From: Haloparvum alkalitolerans
Lineage (GTDB): Archaea; Halobacteriota; Halobacteria; Halobacteriales; Haloferacaceae
Reading direction: 5' to 3'
NCBI RefSeq assembly: GCF_050122995.1
Contig: NZ_JBNLIA010000013.1
Coordinates: 1-64,000 of the forward strand
DNA length: 64,000 nucleotides
The position numbers were made by a program, and so were the translations under genes. Positions within the stretch are counted from its first letter, which is position 1. Each line of letters begins with the position of its first letter. This document shows positions 15,445 through 22,991 of the stretch, one piece after another. The notes below the pieces were generated by a model. It was not told where the DNA came from, made no database searches, and saw only the letters and a list, made by a program, of their open reading frames with translations.

Positions 15445-16929
15445 ATGTCGGTCCCACCGGGAGGCGGCCCGTTCGAGGTCCTTTTGCTACCACCGGACCG
15501 GGAAGGGGTCCTCAACGCTCGAGCGCTCGAGCGGTCGCTCCCGGACGCGAACGTCCGGCTCGCGTCCTCACTCGCGGACGCCGCCTCTCGGTACGACGCC
15601 GCGGTGGACTGCGTCGTCTCCGGGTTTCGGGTGCCGGGCGGAACGGCCATCGACCTGCGCGAGCGGGCGGGGCTCGACGCCGACCGAACGCCGCACGTCG
15701 TCGTGGTGGAGGCCGAAGACGGCCGCGTCCCGGTCGAGGCGGTCGGAGAGCAGTTCGCGGATCTGGTTCCAGCGACCGCCGAGGACGACGCGACCGCGGC
15801 GGTCCGTGAGAGCATCGAAACGGCGGTTTCGGAGCGCCGTTCCCCGCGCCTGGCCGGGGACTGGCCGTCGGACAGGCGGGCGCTGAACGACCGGAAGGCG
15901 AGCATCCTGGACCAGTTCTTCACGAAGATCCCGCAGCACCTGTTCGTCAAGGACGCGTCGGCCCGCAACGTCATGATAAGCGAGGCCGCCGTCAGCCGCC
16001 GCATTCACCGGCTGAGCGACGACTATCTGGGCAAACGGGACATCGACGGCGTCGTGCCGGTCGAGGAGGCACGGGAGCCGTACGAGGACGACCTCGCCGT
16101 CATCCGAACCGGCGAGCCGATCCTCGAGAAGGAGGAGTACTACCCCACGAGCAGTCGGTGGTTCCGCACCTCGAAGGTCCCGTGGGAGGAGAACGGGGAC
16201 GTCGTCGGCGTGCTCGGCGCGTCACAGGAGATCACGGAGGAGAAGAAGCGCGAGCGGCAGCTCGAGATCGTCAACCACCACGTCCGACACGCGATGCGGA
16301 ACGACCTGAACGCCGTCGCGGGGTGGATCGACGTGGTCCGGAACCGCGAGGACGGAGACCGCCATCGAGAGGACGGAGACCGCCATCGCGACGACGAAAT
16401 TCTCGACCGCGTCTCCCGGATCACGGATCGGCTGTGCAACAGGGTGGAGAAACAGCAGGCGATCGTGGACGCGGTCTCGGCCGAGCCGGAGCCGGCGCCG
16501 CGGGATCTCTCCGCAGTCGTCGAGGGCGAGCTTCGAGCGGTCGCCGACGAGTACGAGTCGCTCCGCATCGACGCCGACATCGAGCCGGACGTGACCGCGG
16601 TCGCGGACGAGGGCGTCGATCAGGTGGTCAGAGAGCTGATCGAAAACGCGGTTCAGCACTCGGAGGGGCGGGTCCCGGAGATCGGCGTCACGCTCCACGG
16701 AAACGGGGACCGAGCCGAGATCCACGTGCGGGACGACTGCACGCCGATCCCGACCTACGAGCGGGAGATACTGACGGGAGAACGGGAGATCGACCAGCTC
16801 AACCACAGCTCGGGGCTCGGTCTCTGGCTGGTTCGGTGGCTCGTCGAGAACTCCGAGGGCCGGGTCGAGTTCGGACGAACGGACGTCGGGGGGAACGACG
16901 TGGCCGTCACGTTCCCGTCCCCGGGGTAG
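15445..16929 (+). CDS. PAS-domain sensor histidine kinase with degenerate receiver-like N-terminus
   Basis: A 494-aa cytoplasmic protein without membrane segments. Residues about 8-135 look like a receiver fold (PFEVLLLPPDREGVLNARALERSL, YDAAVDCVVSGFRVPGG) but the phospho-acceptor region is not canonical. A PAS/PAC unit follows (ILDQFFTKIPQHLFVKDASARNV to EVGVLGASQEITEEKKRE). HisKA has the phospho-His in VNHHVRHAMRNDLNAVAGWID. The ATPase domain shows ELIENAVQHSEG (N box) and SSGLGLWLVRWLVENSEG (G2 box). The DNA 16348-16389 is a 21-bp tandem duplication coding twice for EDGDRHR between the two HisKA helices. No response regulator is adjacent, as is common for haloarchaeal kinases; the signal is unknown. 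Confidence 0.9.
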   Translation: MSVPPGGGPFEVLLLPPDREGVLNARALERSLPDANVRLASSLADAASRYDAAVDCVVSGFRVPGGTAIDLRERAGLDADRTPHVVVVEAEDGRVPVEAVGEQFADLVPATAEDDATAAVRESIETAVSERRSPRLAGDWPSDRRALNDRKASILDQFFTKIPQHLFVKDASARNVMISEAAVSRRIHRLSDDYLGKRDIDGVVPVEEAREPYEDDLAVIRTGEPILEKEEYYPTSSRWFRTSKVPWEENGDVVGVLGASQEITEEKKRERQLEIVNHHVRHAMRNDLNAVAGWIDVVRNREDGDRHREDGDRHRDDEILDRVSRITDRLCNRVEKQQAIVDAVSAEPEPAPRDLSAVVEGELRAVADEYESLRIDADIEPDVTAVADEGVDQVVRELIENAVQHSEGRVPEIGVTLHGNGDRAEIHVRDDCTPIPTYEREILTGEREIDQLNHSSGLGLWLVRWLVENSEGRVEFGRTDVGGNDVAVTFPSPG

Positions 16930-16942
16930 CGGCGCGGACCGA

Positions 16943-18148
16943 TCAGGCCGCCAGGTCCGAGAACTCGGCCGCGGAGGTCCGGGTTCCCTTCGAGATGACC
17001 ACGTCGCCGACGCGCAGCGTCGTGTCCAGGTCGGGACCGACGAGCCACCCGTCGTCCGGGCGGCGGATCGCGAGCACGCTCTGAGAGACGTCCGTCGCGG
17101 GGACGCCGGCGACCACCGCCGTCCCCGCCAGCTCGCTGTCCTCGCGGACGGTGACGCGCGTGAGGATCTCGTCGGACTCCTTGACCGCGAGTTCGACGAC
17201 GGGGTGGACGTCCAGGTCCCGCAGCACGCCCTCAGTGATCTCCAGGGCCGCGTCCGAGATGGTCTCGGTGGCGACGCCGAGGTGGATCAGTCCCCGCAGC
17301 GAGACCGGGTCGTCGGCCTCCTTGGCCGCGCGGAGGGTCCACGCCTCGAAGCGCGACTGGAGCGCGTCGACCTCCACCTCCAGGTTCGTCACCTCGTCGG
17401 CCAGCTCCTCGTTGTCGAACAGCACGGAGCCGTACGCCAGATCGACCGCCAGCTCCGAGAGGTTCTTCATCAGCACCACGGAGTCGACCGCGCGCTCGAG
17501 GTTCTCCACGTCCGGCTCGGCCGGCTCGGCCGGCTCGTGCGGATCGCCCGTGGTGTGCTCGTAGACGCCGTCTATCGCCTCCTCCGGCCCGCGAAGGATC
17601 GTCACGTCGTCGGCGTGCAGACGCGTCTTCGGACCGGGGTTGAGGATCCAGTCGTCGGCGCGCCGGATGGCGATGACGCGGACGCCCGTCTCCGACTCCA
17701 GGTCGATGTCCTGGAGCGTTCGCCCGGCGTACGGCGAGTCCTCGGTGACGGTCGCGCGGACGAGCATCTCGACGGCCTCCGAGAGCGCGCCGCGCATCGC
17801 CTCCGGGAGCCCGATCTCCTCGATGACGATCTTCGCGATGTCGCCCGCGGCGTCGGAGACCTTGTCGGCGCCGGCGACGACCCCGAGGACCGGCGCGAGC
17901 GCCTCCGCGTCGTCCGGGCTGCGCGCCGCCATCATCAGGCTCATCCGAGCGCGTAACTGGAGCACGTCCATCTTGTTCTCCAGTTTCAGCACCTCCCGGG
18001 CGACGTTCGGACTGCGGTGGAGGACCGCCGAGTAGGAGAGGTCGATGAGCAGCTCCGCGGTGTCTTTCATCTCCACGAGCAGGTCCTTGACGCTCGTGGG
18101 CTCGTATTCGACCGTCTCCGGGGGCCCGCGCCCCTCGAATCGTCCCAT
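16943..18148 (-). CDS. Tandem PhoU / TrkA-C domain protein (ion-transport regulator)
   Basis: A 401-aa soluble protein with an internal duplication: PhoU-like helical unit (about 15-125, VKDLLVEMKDTAELLIDLSYSAVL), TrkA-C (about 130-200, ESETGVRVIAIRRADDWILNP), an acidic EPAEPAEPD linker, second PhoU (about 215-320, DSVVLMKNLSELAVDLAYGSVL) and second TrkA-C (about 325-395, SQSVLAIRRPDDGWLVGP). Both TrkA-C units contain the ligand-pocket type strand order RVI/VLAIRR. TrkA-C (RCK-C) domains bind c-di-AMP in other organisms; that property is not demonstrated here. No channel or TrkA-N domain is attached, so it is likely a regulator of a K+ or phosphate system encoded elsewhere. Start ATG 18148. 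Confidence 0.88.
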   Translation of the reverse strand: MGRFEGRGPPETVEYEPTSVKDLLVEMKDTAELLIDLSYSAVLHRSPNVAREVLKLENKMDVLQLRARMSLMMAARSPDDAEALAPVLGVVAGADKVSDAAGDIAKIVIEEIGLPEAMRGALSEAVEMLVRATVTEDSPYAGRTLQDIDLESETGVRVIAIRRADDWILNPGPKTRLHADDVTILRGPEEAIDGVYEHTTGDPHEPAEPAEPDVENLERAVDSVVLMKNLSELAVDLAYGSVLFDNEELADEVTNLEVEVDALQSRFEAWTLRAAKEADDPVSLRGLIHLGVATETISDAALEITEGVLRDLDVHPVVELAVKESDEILTRVTVREDSELAGTAVVAGVPATDVSQSVLAIRRPDDGWLVGPDLDTTLRVGDVVISKGTRTSAAEFSDLAA

Positions 18149-18243
18149 GGCCGACAGTCCACACGGCGTGGCAAAAGCCTTGTCACGACCGCCCTCGGGC
18201 GGTTCCCGGCGGCGACCGCGGACGGTCGCGGTCGGCGAGCCCC

Positions 18244-18837
18244 CTACGACTCGACCGCCGCGAGCGCCTCGCGGGCGCGCTCGGTCGGGCGGTACGCCGG
18301 GTCGGCACCGGGCGCGGCGTCCGCACCGGCCGGCCCGTCGCTCGCACCGGCCGCCCGCTCGGCGAGGTCCAGCAGCGCGAGCCACCCCAGGAGGTCCGCC
18401 GTCCGGTCGCGCCAGATGTCCGTCCACTCGGCGGGGTTCTTGTACTCCTCGTAGGTGGGGACCGCGTCCCGCACGCGCTCGAAGACGGCGGCGGCGTCGA
18501 GCGCACCCTCGCCGGCGTCGGCGGCCGCGACGAGTGCCCGAAGCGCCTCCGGCGCCAGGCTCACCCGGCGCAGGAACGCGTCCCGGAGGTGGTCTGGGTC
18601 GGGGTCGGCAGGCAGGCGCTTGAACCCGGCGTCCGTCTCCGCGGCGAGTTCGAGCGCGCGCAGGAAGGTGAGCCACGTCCGCGCCACGTCGCGCGTCTCG
18701 TAGCCGCACCGCTGCTGGAGGCGGGCACAGCAGTCGTCCTCGTCGCCGGGGACGAGCGGCACCGCGCGCTGGGCGTCCGCGACCGCGTCGAGGTCGGCCG
18801 GCGGCGCGGGCAGCAGCTTGAACCGGGCGTCGACCAT
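18244..18837 (-). CDS. Conserved haloarchaeal protein of unknown function
   Basis: A 197-aa acidic, mostly helical protein starting MVDARFKLLPAPPADLDAV. It has one short Cys pair (DDCCARLQQRCGYETRD, about 34-50), a conserved-looking TWLTFLRALELA, and PTYEEYKNPAEWTDIWRDRTADLLGWLALLDLAERA. No domain was recognised. Four bases separate it from the upstream mch gene on the same strand, so the two are probably cotranscribed, which suggests but does not show a link with C1/folate-type metabolism. Base composition and codon use look like the neighbours. Confidence 0.75.
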   Translation of the reverse strand: MVDARFKLLPAPPADLDAVADAQRAVPLVPGDEDDCCARLQQRCGYETRDVARTWLTFLRALELAAETDAGFKRLPADPDPDHLRDAFLRRVSLAPEALRALVAAADAGEGALDAAAVFERVRDAVPTYEEYKNPAEWTDIWRDRTADLLGWLALLDLAERAAGASDGPAGADAAPGADPAYRPTERAREALAAVES

Positions 18838-18841
18838 CGTC

Positions 18842-19777
18842 TCAGGCCTGGCCGAACGACTCGGCGAGCAGTTCCTCGTCGGTCTCGCCGCGGACGTAGG
18901 TCGGGCCGTTCACCACGTCGACGGTGACCTTCGCGGGCGCGAAGACGGTCTCGGGGATCTCGTGGAAGTCGTAGTCGGCGTCCGCGAAGATCTCCGCGAA
19001 CGGGCGGCCGTACTCCTCGCCGGCCGTCGAGACGACCTCGCCGAAGCGGTCGTCGTCGCGGGCGACCTGCAGGTACACCTCGCCGCCGTACGCGACCGCG
19101 TCGTTGGTGCGGCCCATCGCCTCGTCCTCGTCGTAGGTGACTGGCGCGACCGGCGCGCGGCCGGAGGCGGTGAGCACGTCCGTCGGCTCGTAGCCGAGTT
19201 CGAGCAGGCGCCACACCGCGAGTTCGGGGGCGCGGGCGGCGGCCGTCACCGATCCGACGGTGGAGCCGGTGGCGTACGTCGGCAGGAAGACGCCGGAGGG
19301 CTCGACGCCCGCCAGGTCGGCGACGTGCTCGGCGACCTCGTCGGTCGGGAGCTGCGTCGACTCGACCGCGAGCGTCGCGAACTCCGACTCGTCGTAGTAG
19401 CCGACGCGCTCGAACTCCGTCTCGCGGCCCACGAGCGCGCGGGCCGGCCCCGAGCCGAGCCCGGAGTAGTCGTCGAACTCCAGCTCCCAGCCGGCCTTCT
19501 GCGAGCAGAGGAGCGCGACCGCGGGGTGGTCGGTGGTTACCTCGACGTAGGGGCGAGGCGCGCCCGCGACCTCGTCCACCGCGGTCGTCACGTTCGCCAG
19601 CCCGGCGGTCTGGATCTCGGTCAGCAGGACGCCGGCCTCGATGCCGCCGTCGGCCTCCACGCCGAAGTCGATGGCCGTCGCCTCGGAGTCGAGGTCGTAC
19701 GGCGTCACGTTGAGCTCGCCCGCGAAGTCGAGGGCCTCGTCGACCAGCTCGATCGCGGTCCGGTTGATGCTCTCCAT
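18842..19777 (-). CDS. mch: Methenyltetrahydromethanopterin cyclohydrolase
   Basis: A 311-aa enzyme interconverting methenyl and formyl C1 units on tetrahydromethanopterin; in haloarchaea, which do not make methane, the protein is thought to work on a folate-type carrier in one-carbon metabolism. The start MESINRTAIELVDEALDFAGELNV and later TVGSVTAAARAPELAVWRLLELGYEP and DAVAYGGEVYLQV resemble the Mch family. Length agrees with archaeal Mch (about 310-320 aa). ATG 19777 was chosen over a longer frame because a TATA-like CCCCTTAGGC on the minus strand sits about 27 bp upstream. Downstream, the hypothetical protein at 18244-18837 follows after four bases. Confidence 0.92.
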   Translation of the reverse strand: MESINRTAIELVDEALDFAGELNVTPYDLDSEATAIDFGVEADGGIEAGVLLTEIQTAGLANVTTAVDEVAGAPRPYVEVTTDHPAVALLCSQKAGWELEFDDYSGLGSGPARALVGRETEFERVGYYDESEFATLAVESTQLPTDEVAEHVADLAGVEPSGVFLPTYATGSTVGSVTAAARAPELAVWRLLELGYEPTDVLTASGRAPVAPVTYDEDEAMGRTNDAVAYGGEVYLQVARDDDRFGEVVSTAGEEYGRPFAEIFADADYDFHEIPETVFAPAKVTVDVVNGPTYVRGETDEELLAESFGQA

Positions 19778-19796
19778 ACCCCGTCTGGGTCCTCCT

Positions 19797-19810
19797 CGCC
19801 TAAGGGGTTT
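19797..19810 (-). promoter_or_regulatory. TATA-like element of mch
   Basis: The minus strand reads AAACCCCTTAGGCG, centred about 27 bp upstream of ATG 19777, the only AT-rich patch in this divergent intergenic region. Confidence 0.45.
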
Positions 19811-19860
19811 GTCAGTCGACGCCGCGGTCGGTCGGGACCCGAACCGACCGAACCGCCCTT

Positions 19861-20856
19861 GTGCGTCCCGCACCGACCTCGACCGTGCACCCCGTCGAGC
19901 GCTTCCAGACCGGCCTCCTGATCGTCGCGATGGGGGTCGGGATCGCGCTCGGGCAGCGCGCCAGCCTCGCGGCCGCGGCGGACCGCGCGGTCCTGCCCGC
20001 GCTGCTCGGCGTCCTCTTTCTGACCTTCCTCGGCGTGCCGCTCGGGGCGGTCCGCGGCGCGCTGGCGAACCGCCGGTTCGTGGCGACGAGTCTGGGGTTC
20101 AACTTCCTGTGGACCCCCCTGCTCGCCGCCGGGCTGGCGACGCTGTTCCTGCGCGACCATCCGGACCTCTGGGTCGGCCTGCTGATGTTGCTGGTGACGC
20201 CGTGTACCGACTGGTACCTCGCGTTCACGGACCTGGCGGACGGGAACGTCCCGCTCGCGACCTCACTCCTGCCCTACAACCTCCTCCTGCAGGTGGCGCT
20301 GTTGCCGGTCTACCTCTACGTCTTCGCGGGCGCCGCGGTCGACCTGCCGGTCGCGGCGCTGGTGGAGGCGGTGCTGTTCGTCCTCGTCGGGCCGCTCGTC
20401 GGCGCGGCGGTCGCGCGCCGGGCCGGCGCACGGCTCCGGAGTCGCGCCTGGCTCGCGCGCGTCGCCGACCGGACCGGCCCCGCGCAGGTGGTCCTGCTCG
20501 CGGTCGCGGTCGGCGCGATGTTCGCCTCGCAGGGCGCGCTCCTCCTGGAGCGACCGCTGGTCCCTGTCCTGATCGGCGCTCCCCTGCTGGCCTTTTTCGC
20601 GGTCAACTTCCTCGCCGGGACGCTGGTGAGCCGCGTGTCGGGGTTCGACTACGAGGACCGGGTCTGTTTCGCCTGCACGACGCTCGCGCGCAACTCCCCC
20701 ACCGCGCTTGCGGTCGCCGTCGCCGCCTTCCCGGACCGGCCCCTGATCGCGCTCGCGCTGGTCGTCGGACCGCTCGTGGAGCTGCCGCTGTTGAGCGTGC
20801 TGACCAGAGTGCTGCGCGCGACGCGCGGGGACGGCTCCACCCCGGCGTCGGCCTGA
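19861..20856 (+). CDS. BASS/ACR3-type transporter (bile acid:sodium symporter superfamily)
   Basis: An integral membrane protein of up to 331 aa with about ten hydrophobic segments (for example FQTGLLIVAMGVGIALGQ, LPALLGVLFLTFLGVPL, LWVGLLMLLVTPCTDWYLAF, LLLQVALLPVYLYVFAGA). VTPCTDWYLAFTDLADGNVPLA and CFACTTLARNSPTALAVAVA resemble the two conserved discontinuous-helix regions of the BASS fold, and the Cys in VTPCTDW occupies a position like that of arsenite exporter ACR3. Arsenite export is possible, but no arsR or arsenate reductase is near. Both GTG 19861 and GTG 19885 could be the start; the latter begins closer to the first helix. It is divergent from mch. Confidence 0.8.
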   Translation: MRPAPTSTVHPVERFQTGLLIVAMGVGIALGQRASLAAAADRAVLPALLGVLFLTFLGVPLGAVRGALANRRFVATSLGFNFLWTPLLAAGLATLFLRDHPDLWVGLLMLLVTPCTDWYLAFTDLADGNVPLATSLLPYNLLLQVALLPVYLYVFAGAAVDLPVAALVEAVLFVLVGPLVGAAVARRAGARLRSRAWLARVADRTGPAQVVLLAVAVGAMFASQGALLLERPLVPVLIGAPLLAFFAVNFLAGTLVSRVSGFDYEDRVCFACTTLARNSPTALAVAVAAFPDRPLIALALVVGPLVELPLLSVLTRVLRATRGDGSTPASA

Positions 20857-20861
20857 TCACC

Positions 20862-21173
20862 CTACCGGTCGCGCCGCGCCTCGCGGCCGAGGTGCTCCTC
20901 GACCGCGGCGACCTTCTCGTCTGCTGAGGCGTCGACGGTCCGCTTGTCGTCGACCTTCAGGAACGTGGAGACGCGGTCGCCGTCGACCGCCTTGTGAGCC
21001 GCGCCGACCGCGTCCAGCAGGGTGTCGACGTCGTCGGCCTCGATGACGGTCCCCATCGGGTTCGTCTCGTAGGCCACGTCGTAGTCGTCGAGCGCGGCCA
21101 CCGCCTTGGCCACCTCGCCGGACATGCTGTCCTCGATCACCGGTGCGACGCTCAGGAGTGCGACCACGGTCAT
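20862..21173 (-). CDS. MTH1187/YkoF-like thiamine-binding protein (DUF77)
   Basis: A 103-aa protein of the DUF77 (MTH1187) family: MTVVALLSVAPVIEDSMSGEVAKAVAALDD, then the family-typical YETNPMGTVIEADDVDTLLDAVGAAHKAV, and DKRTVDASADEKVAAVEEHLG. Members form ferredoxin-like tetramers and some bind thiamine. It is convergent with the transporter at 19861-20856. A TATA-like CATTTATGT on the minus strand at 21198-21206 sits about 28 bp before the ATG, which supports this start over longer frames. A role in thiamine homeostasis is a family-level guess only. Confidence 0.88.
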   Translation of the reverse strand: MTVVALLSVAPVIEDSMSGEVAKAVAALDDYDVAYETNPMGTVIEADDVDTLLDAVGAAHKAVDGDRVSTFLKVDDKRTVDASADEKVAAVEEHLGREARRDR

Positions 21174-21197
21174 GGGTGATAATTCGGCCGAGGACGA

Positions 21198-21206
21198 CAT
21201 AAATGG
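21198..21206 (-). promoter_or_regulatory. TATA-like element of the DUF77 gene
   Basis: The minus strand reads CATTTATGT in a locally AT-rich spot, about 28 bp upstream of the ATG at 21173. Confidence 0.6.
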
Positions 21207-21243
21207 CGCCACGGCCCGTCGCGCGCGAGTCAGAAAGTCCGGC

Positions 21244-21651
21244 TCAGAAGGGCGCCTCCGGCCCCTCGTCCGGCTCCGCGGCCGGGTCCGTGTCGGGGGT
21301 TTCGAGCCCGTACTCGCGCTCGTACGCCTCCAGTCCGCCGCGGAGGCTCTCGACGCGCGCGTCCGCGGTGCCGGCGTACGAGCCGATCAGCCGCGCCGCC
21401 TGCTTGCTGGAGACGCCGTGGGGGCAGACCGTGACGACGCGGTCGGCGCCCGAGAGCGCCTCGACCCGCGCGGAGAGCTCCGTGAACGGCAGGTTCTCGC
21501 TCCCCGGGATGTGCCCGCGTTCGAAGGACCGCGGCTGGCGGATGTCGACGATGCGGAGGCCGTCCGGAGTCGGATCGGCGTCGCTCGAGTTCCCCTCGGC
21601 GGAAGCGTCGAGCAGGGCGGCCAGCTCGTCGGGGTCGATCTCGCCGTCCAT
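21244..21651 (-). CDS. Rhodanese-like domain protein
   Basis: A 135-aa single-domain rhodanese. Key segments are LRIVDIRQPRSFERGHIPGSENLPF (CH2A-type, about 31-55), the active-site loop VTVCPHGVSSKQAARLIGS with the catalytic Cys near 82, and VESLRGGLEAYEREYG. The loop CPHGVSS has the length of thiosulfate or general sulfurtransferases. The C-terminus is acidic (TPDTDPAAEPDEGPEAPF). Its ATG overlaps the stop of the upstream cupin gene by one base (CATCA on the plus strand), so translation is coupled. A sulfur-relay role is likely; the acceptor is unknown. Confidence 0.92.
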   Translation of the reverse strand: MDGEIDPDELAALLDASAEGNSSDADPTPDGLRIVDIRQPRSFERGHIPGSENLPFTELSARVEALSGADRVVTVCPHGVSSKQAARLIGSYAGTADARVESLRGGLEAYEREYGLETPDTDPAAEPDEGPEAPF

Positions 21652-21977
21652 CAGGGGAGCGGGCAGAGGCTCGCCGTGAAGACGGCGCGCTCGTCGGTGT
21701 CGTTGCGGGCGCCGTGGACCGCGCCGCGCTCGTGGGGGACGACCGCGGGCGCCGAAAGCGCGGCCTCGTGGTCCCCCTGAATTACGGTCGGCTCGCCCTC
21801 CAGCACGTGGAAGACGTTGGTCGAGTCGGCGTGCTCGTGGGGATCGAGTTCGGCGCCCGGGCCGAGCGCGAACAGCTTCACCAGCACGTCGTCCGAGACG
21901 AACAGTTCGGCCGTCTCGACCTCCCCGTCCGCGGGGTCGAGGTCGGCGACAGCGTCGGCGTAGCGGTCGAGCGTCAT
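21651..21977 (-). CDS. Cupin-domain protein
   Basis: A 108-aa single cupin. The first motif is LGPGAELDPHEHADSTNVFHVLEGEP (His-x-His and later His/Glu metal ligands, about 40-65), and the second contains VPHERGAVHGARNDTDE (about 82-98). Starting at ATG 21977 gives MTLDRYADAVADLDPADGEVET. Such small cupins may bind Fe or Mn and act as dioxygenase or storage-type proteins; no substrate can be read. One-base overlap with the rhodanese gene suggests a two-gene operon, perhaps related to sulfur or thiol oxidation (cysteine/3-mercaptopropionate dioxygenases are cupins), which is only an inference. Confidence 0.88.
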   Translation of the reverse strand: MTLDRYADAVADLDPADGEVETAELFVSDDVLVKLFALGPGAELDPHEHADSTNVFHVLEGEPTVIQGDHEAALSAPAVVPHERGAVHGARNDTDERAVFTASLCPLP

Positions 21978-22140
21978 GGCTCCCGGTTGCCGGCGCGCAG
22001 TGAAAAGGTGTCGGGGGCGTTCCAGTCGGCGGGCCCGCCGCCGCGGCTCGCTCGGAGCGGCGGCGACGGTCGTGTGCCTCGGTGCCCGCGGCTCTCCGAA
22101 TCCCGATTCGCCCGGATCCCTAACCCCGGAGCGGCACAAG

Positions 22141-22159
22141 CCGGTCGGTCGCCGACCGG
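22141..22159. other. Perfect short hairpin in the gap upstream of the cupin gene
   Basis: CCGGTCGG and CCGACCGG form an 8-bp perfect stem around TCG. The 267-bp gap 21978-22244 otherwise holds no recognised feature. It might be part of a terminator for the lipoprotein gene at 22245-22943, whose stop lies about 85 bp away, but no T-tract follows. Confidence 0.4.
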
Positions 22160-22244
22160 GTCGTGCCGTTCCAACGGGAGAGTCGCGGCGGAGGGAACCT
22201 CATGCCATCGTGGTGAGGCGAGGCGTCCGTCGATGCGGGGAGTG

Positions 22245-22943
22245 CTATTCCGCGGTCGCGGTCCCGCCCTCGGTCCCCTCGTAGGTGACCTCGATGCCGT
22301 CCGGCACCGGCTGGAGGATGTACGTCCCCGTCTGGCCCCGCTTGACCGGCGTGAAGTCGGCGGTGAAGACGGTCCGGGTGTTCTCGCGGACCTCGAACGA
22401 CTCGTTGAACGTCAGCGGCGCCTCGCCCGGCGTCTCGACGGTCGCGTCGCCGCCGTCCGCGAGCGTGGCGTCGATCTCGTCGGCCACGTCGAGCTGGAGG
22501 AAGGCGTACTCGGCGACCTCCAGCTCGTGCTCGCCGACGAGCTGCGTCTCGCCGTTCTGGAGCTGGACGAGGTCCGCCTCCTGCGGCTCGTCGAACTCGT
22601 GGTACTCGCGGCCGGACGAGTCCTCGTCATCGTCGTCCTCGCCGTCCTCCGTCTCGGTCGCCGTCGACTCGCCGTCCGCGTCCTCGGCGGTCGACTCCTC
22701 GTCCGTCTCGCCGTCGCTGTCGTCGTCCCCGGCGTCGGCCCCCTGCGGACCGAGCCAGATGCCTTCGACCGTGACGACCAGCGACTCGAAGTCGCCGATG
22801 TCGCCGGGCTGGTCGGTGACGCGCGTCGCGAGCGTCCCGGTCGCGGTGCCGATACAGCCCGCGAGGGCGGTCGTGCCGAGCGCCGCGGCGCCGGTCGCGC
22901 GCAGGTAGCTCCGCCTGTCAAGTGTGGGTGTGTTTCGGTTCAT
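22245..22943 (-). CDS. Tat-exported lipoprotein with DUF4382-like domain
   Basis: A 232-aa protein with a Tat lipoprotein signal: DRRSYLRATGAAALGTTALAGC, twin-Arg at about 10-11 and lipobox LAGC near 29-32. The mature part starts with ATGTLATRVTDQPGDIGDFESLVVTVEGIWL, which resembles DUF4382 secreted proteins. An Asp/Glu/Ser/Thr-rich acidic insertion (about 70-115) precedes DLVQLQNGETQLVGEHELEVAEYAFLQLDVADEIDATL. The C-terminal part has ENTRTVFTADFTPVKRGQTGTYILQPVPDG. It is probably anchored to the outer face of the membrane. The next gene upstream on the same strand (22992-23624) also encodes an exported acidic protein. Function is unknown. Confidence 0.85.
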   Translation of the reverse strand: MNRNTPTLDRRSYLRATGAAALGTTALAGCIGTATGTLATRVTDQPGDIGDFESLVVTVEGIWLGPQGADAGDDDSDGETDEESTAEDADGESTATETEDGEDDDDEDSSGREYHEFDEPQEADLVQLQNGETQLVGEHELEVAEYAFLQLDVADEIDATLADGGDATVETPGEAPLTFNESFEVRENTRTVFTADFTPVKRGQTGTYILQPVPDGIEVTYEGTEGGTATAE

Positions 22944-22991
22944 GTCTGAATATGGATGACTGAAAGCAAATGGTTGTCGGCCGACGGCGGC

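Noticed and set aside
22412..22921. Arg/Ser-rich basic protein opposite to and within the lipoprotein gene
   Set aside because: Frame-shifted reading of an acidic coding region gives Arg/Ser runs; there is no start signal or family.
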